A stretch of DNA of 64,000 nucleotides from Ignavibacteria bacterium (GTDB lineage Bacteria; Bacteroidota; Ignavibacteria; Ignavibacteriales; Ignavibacteriaceae), in assembly GCA_017302895.1 (NCBI GenBank), contig JAFLBV010000001.1, positions 558,001-622,000 on the forward strand, read 5' to 3'. Under the pieces are notes generated by a model. The model was not told the origin of the DNA, ran no database searches, and saw nothing but the letters and a program-made list of their open reading frames with translations. A program made the translations under genes and the position numbers. Each line of letters opens with the position of its first letter. Positions within the stretch are counted from its first letter, which is position 1. Of this stretch, positions 62,334 to 64,000 are shown in pieces.

Positions 62334-63460
62334 GTTTGTGCCTGTAGTTCATAGGTTTTATTTGTCTCTGTCCGGAAGGAATGAGCTTCATCAACTATAA
62401 TATTTTTTATTCGTCTTAATCGATTTTCATCAATCTTGTCAAGTTTTCCGATTGATTCAAATGTAGCTTGTACTTTAAAATCGCGCATAACATTTTTCCA
62501 CGAACCGGGATTAGTTTCGTCAAGCAAAACGGGTGATCCCAGAACTAGGGTGTGCCCTTCAAGCTGTCCTGCAATCATTGAGGCGATGTAGGATTTTCCA
62601 AGCCCCGCCACATCCGAAATAAATACACCACCATGTTCTTCAATTATCTTTATGGCATTAACGACATCTTGACGCTGATATTCGAGGTCGATAAAATCTT
62701 CGGGGTACTTATCCCTGATTAGATTGTAATCATAACTCAGATCGAGTTTGAAATATTCATAAAGGAATTTCAGATAGAATTCATAAGGAGTGATTGAATC
62801 GTTTACCCATGTATCTTCCATTACCGTCTGAACAAAGTCTTCCGATATGTCGATTGACTGTGCCCACAGATTTTCGAATTTATCGAGTGCAAAACGGACA
62901 TCGTAACCTTTTTTCAGCTCATCATTAAATTCAAGATTTTCATGCAGGCCCGAATAGGAAAAATTACTTGATCCCGTTATAACTCTTCCTAGGTCTTCAT
63001 CATCTTCTGATTTTCTGAGGATATATACTTTAGCATGAATTACTTGAAGGCGATAAACTTTCATCTCCAGTTTGCTGGATCGAAAGAATTCGATGAATTT
63101 TTTTAAGCCGGTATTGGTTTCGAAGTTATCTTCGATCGATTGAATATCGTCGCGGAGTTCTTTTTTATAGTCGAATTTTATGAGAGGGGTTGATCTGAAA
63201 TTTATTTGTTCCGTGGTGGTTGCATGGCGGTGCACATCCCGGGTATGTTCATCGAGTTTTAGCCCGACAATCACTCTTATCTTTTCAACATCTTCCAGCG
63301 ATTCATAGAGATTGTAGAATTCGCTGGCACGGAAATAGCCAACGAGGATGTCGAAATATTTGGTGGTTCTTAATACTTCTCTGAACCTATCGAGAAGAGA
63401 CCCGTTTTCATCATTAGTGAAAAAAATGAGATCAAGAGGATCTTTGTTTCCGGTGCCCAT
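62327..63460 (-). CDS. PLD-SNF2 helicase, truncated after the DEAH box
   Basis: 377 residues equal to the N-terminal third of PLD-fused SNF2 helicases that accompany restriction systems (usually about 1000 residues). The PLD nuclease domain is intact: HAKVYI (His142, Lys144) and TGSSNFSYSGLHEN (163-166). The helicase begins normally with EYQRQDVV, Walker A DVAGLGKS (283-290) and DEAH (357-360), and the chain stops 17 residues later at ...YELQAQTC. Motifs III-VI and the whole second RecA domain are missing and are not found downstream. It may survive as a PLD nuclease or be a dead remnant. Upstream lies repeat DNA. Confidence 0.7.
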   Translation of the reverse strand: MGTGNKDPLDLIFFTNDENGSLLDRFREVLRTTKYFDILVGYFRASEFYNLYESLEDVEKIRVIVGLKLDEHTRDVHRHATTTEQINFRSTPLIKFDYKKELRDDIQSIEDNFETNTGLKKFIEFFRSSKLEMKVYRLQVIHAKVYILRKSEDDEDLGRVITGSSNFSYSGLHENLEFNDELKKGYDVRFALDKFENLWAQSIDISEDFVQTVMEDTWVNDSITPYEFYLKFLYEYFKLDLSYDYNLIRDKYPEDFIDLEYQRQDVVNAIKIIEEHGGVFISDVAGLGKSYIASMIAGQLEGHTLVLGSPVLLDETNPGSWKNVMRDFKVQATFESIGKLDKIDENRLRRIKNIIVDEAHSFRTETNKTYELQAQTC

Positions 63461-63873
63461 GCAAGCCTGAAATTAATTAATCTGCCCTCGAAGTTAGGAA
63501 AAGTTTTGGTTTCAGGCAACAGGTTTTTTCAGGTATGAGGTGTTGGGTATCTGGTATTATTTTTTTCGGTGAAATGGAAAGTTATCGGTTGGACAATCGA
63601 GACGATTGTCGCTCCTTTTCTGAAAATGAGAGTTTTTGGGTAGCTAATAGTTCATAGATCCCAGATCATGGCAGTTTCTACCCATATGTCGCCCGGAGGG
63701 CTTTTGGGGGAATTGGTCGTTGGGACAATCGAGGACGATTGTCGCTCCTTTTCCGAAAATAAGAGTTTTAGCCGGCTTATAGTTCATAGACCATAGATCA
63801 TACCTGACTCATGCTCCTTTTCCGAAAATACGGGTTAAATCAGCTTATAGTTCATAGATCACAGTTCATAGCT
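63461..63873. repeat. repeat-filled block at the right edge of the defence island
   Basis: About 410 bases without a gene. Contains AGGTATG/AGGTGTT period-7 units (63534-63560), two inverted copies of the palindrome unit (63591-63615, and 63723-63748 with one extra G), a partial third near 63822, an inverted GCCCTCCGGGCGAC hairpin unit (63680-63704), and three CATAGATC-type period-7 stretches. The unit order is the reverse complement of the left block. Confidence 0.75.
63591..63615 (-). repeat. palindromic unit, inverted copy
   Basis: GGACAATCGAGACGATTGTCGCTCC, an 8-bp perfect stem (GACAATCG/CGATTGTC) with a 3-base loop. With its flank TTTTCTGAAAATGAGAG it is the exact reverse complement of the unit at 52029-52072. 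Confidence 0.75.
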
Positions 63874-64000
63874 CTAGAACAGCAGCATCCAAAGGACATA
63901 GTCGAGGATAAGGATGAGAGCGGCGGAAAGGACAAAAGAACGAATGGTTGCATTGCCGACACCTTCGGCGCCACCGGAGGTTCGGAGACCGTTGTGAACA
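63874..64000 (-). CDS. 3' end of an MlaE-type ABC permease (partial)
   Basis: The minus strand enters from the right edge in frame and stops with TAG at 63874. The last 41 residues include TSGGAEGVGNATIRSFVL and end ILILDYVLWMLLF. This matches the C-terminus of MlaE/YrbE permeases (GGAEGVG motif, then the last membrane helix), which move phospholipids between the membranes with MlaF and MlaD. It marks the return to core chromosome beyond the defence island. Confidence 0.8.
   Translation of the reverse strand, partial: VHNGLRTSGGAEGVGNATIRSFVLSAALILILDYVLWMLLF

Overview
The window reads as a chromosomal segment from a Bacteroidota/Chlorobi-group bacterium, most likely the Ignavibacteria lineage. 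This is inferred from gene content, not from a marker gene. At least nine proteins end in a type IX secretion (T9SS) sorting domain with the YPNPFNP signature. There is a TonB-dependent receptor next to a DUF4249 lipoprotein, a DUF2723 membrane glycosyltransferase, and several promoters of the Bacteroidota form TTG-N19/20-TAnnTTTG. No rRNA or tRNA gene and no CRISPR array was recognised.

Region 1 (1-7.9 kb) is mostly housekeeping: the 3' end of an unrecognised gene, sigma-54 (rpoN) behind a DUF3109 cysteine-cluster protein, a short-chain dehydrogenase, a coiled-coil protein, the DUF2723 glycosyltransferase, a family 9 glycosyltransferase, and a single-domain response regulator.

Region 2 (8-26 kb) is envelope and surface: a T9SS beta-propeller protein with an OmpX-like barrel, a TonB receptor with its DUF4249 lipoprotein, an MscS-type channel overlapping a zinc phospholipase C/P1-nuclease-like protein, two more T9SS repeat proteins facing each other, and a WG-repeat protein.

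Region 3 (26.1-40.6 kb) is a tandem array of seven same-strand T9SS surface proteins built from Ycf48/BNR-type propeller repeats. Six share an almost identical 3' end encoding the sorting domain, while their propellers have diverged.

Region 4 (40.8-51.4 kb) is core metabolism and maintenance: efp-accB-accC-gcvH, guaA, a TPR protein, a periplasmic ligand-binding protein, radC, a small lipoprotein with a LysM protein behind a consensus promoter, phoH, and an M24 aminopeptidase-like enzyme.

Region 5 (51.4-63.9 kb) looks like a defence island. It is bordered on both sides by blocks of intergenic repeats; the shared units lie in opposite orientation at the two ends. Inside are a sacsin/Hsp90-type (GHKL) ATPase, a 1640-residue STAND-type NTPase with a C-terminal phospholipase-D-like domain, a 3'-terminal scrap of a type IIG-like methylase/restriction enzyme, an ABC-type ATPase ending in a HEPN-like motif, and a PLD-SNF2 helicase cut off just after its DEAH box. 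The last three suggest a restriction operon whose middle was replaced by the ATPase gene. The window ends in the 3' end of an MlaE-type permease gene, so ordinary chromosome resumes there.
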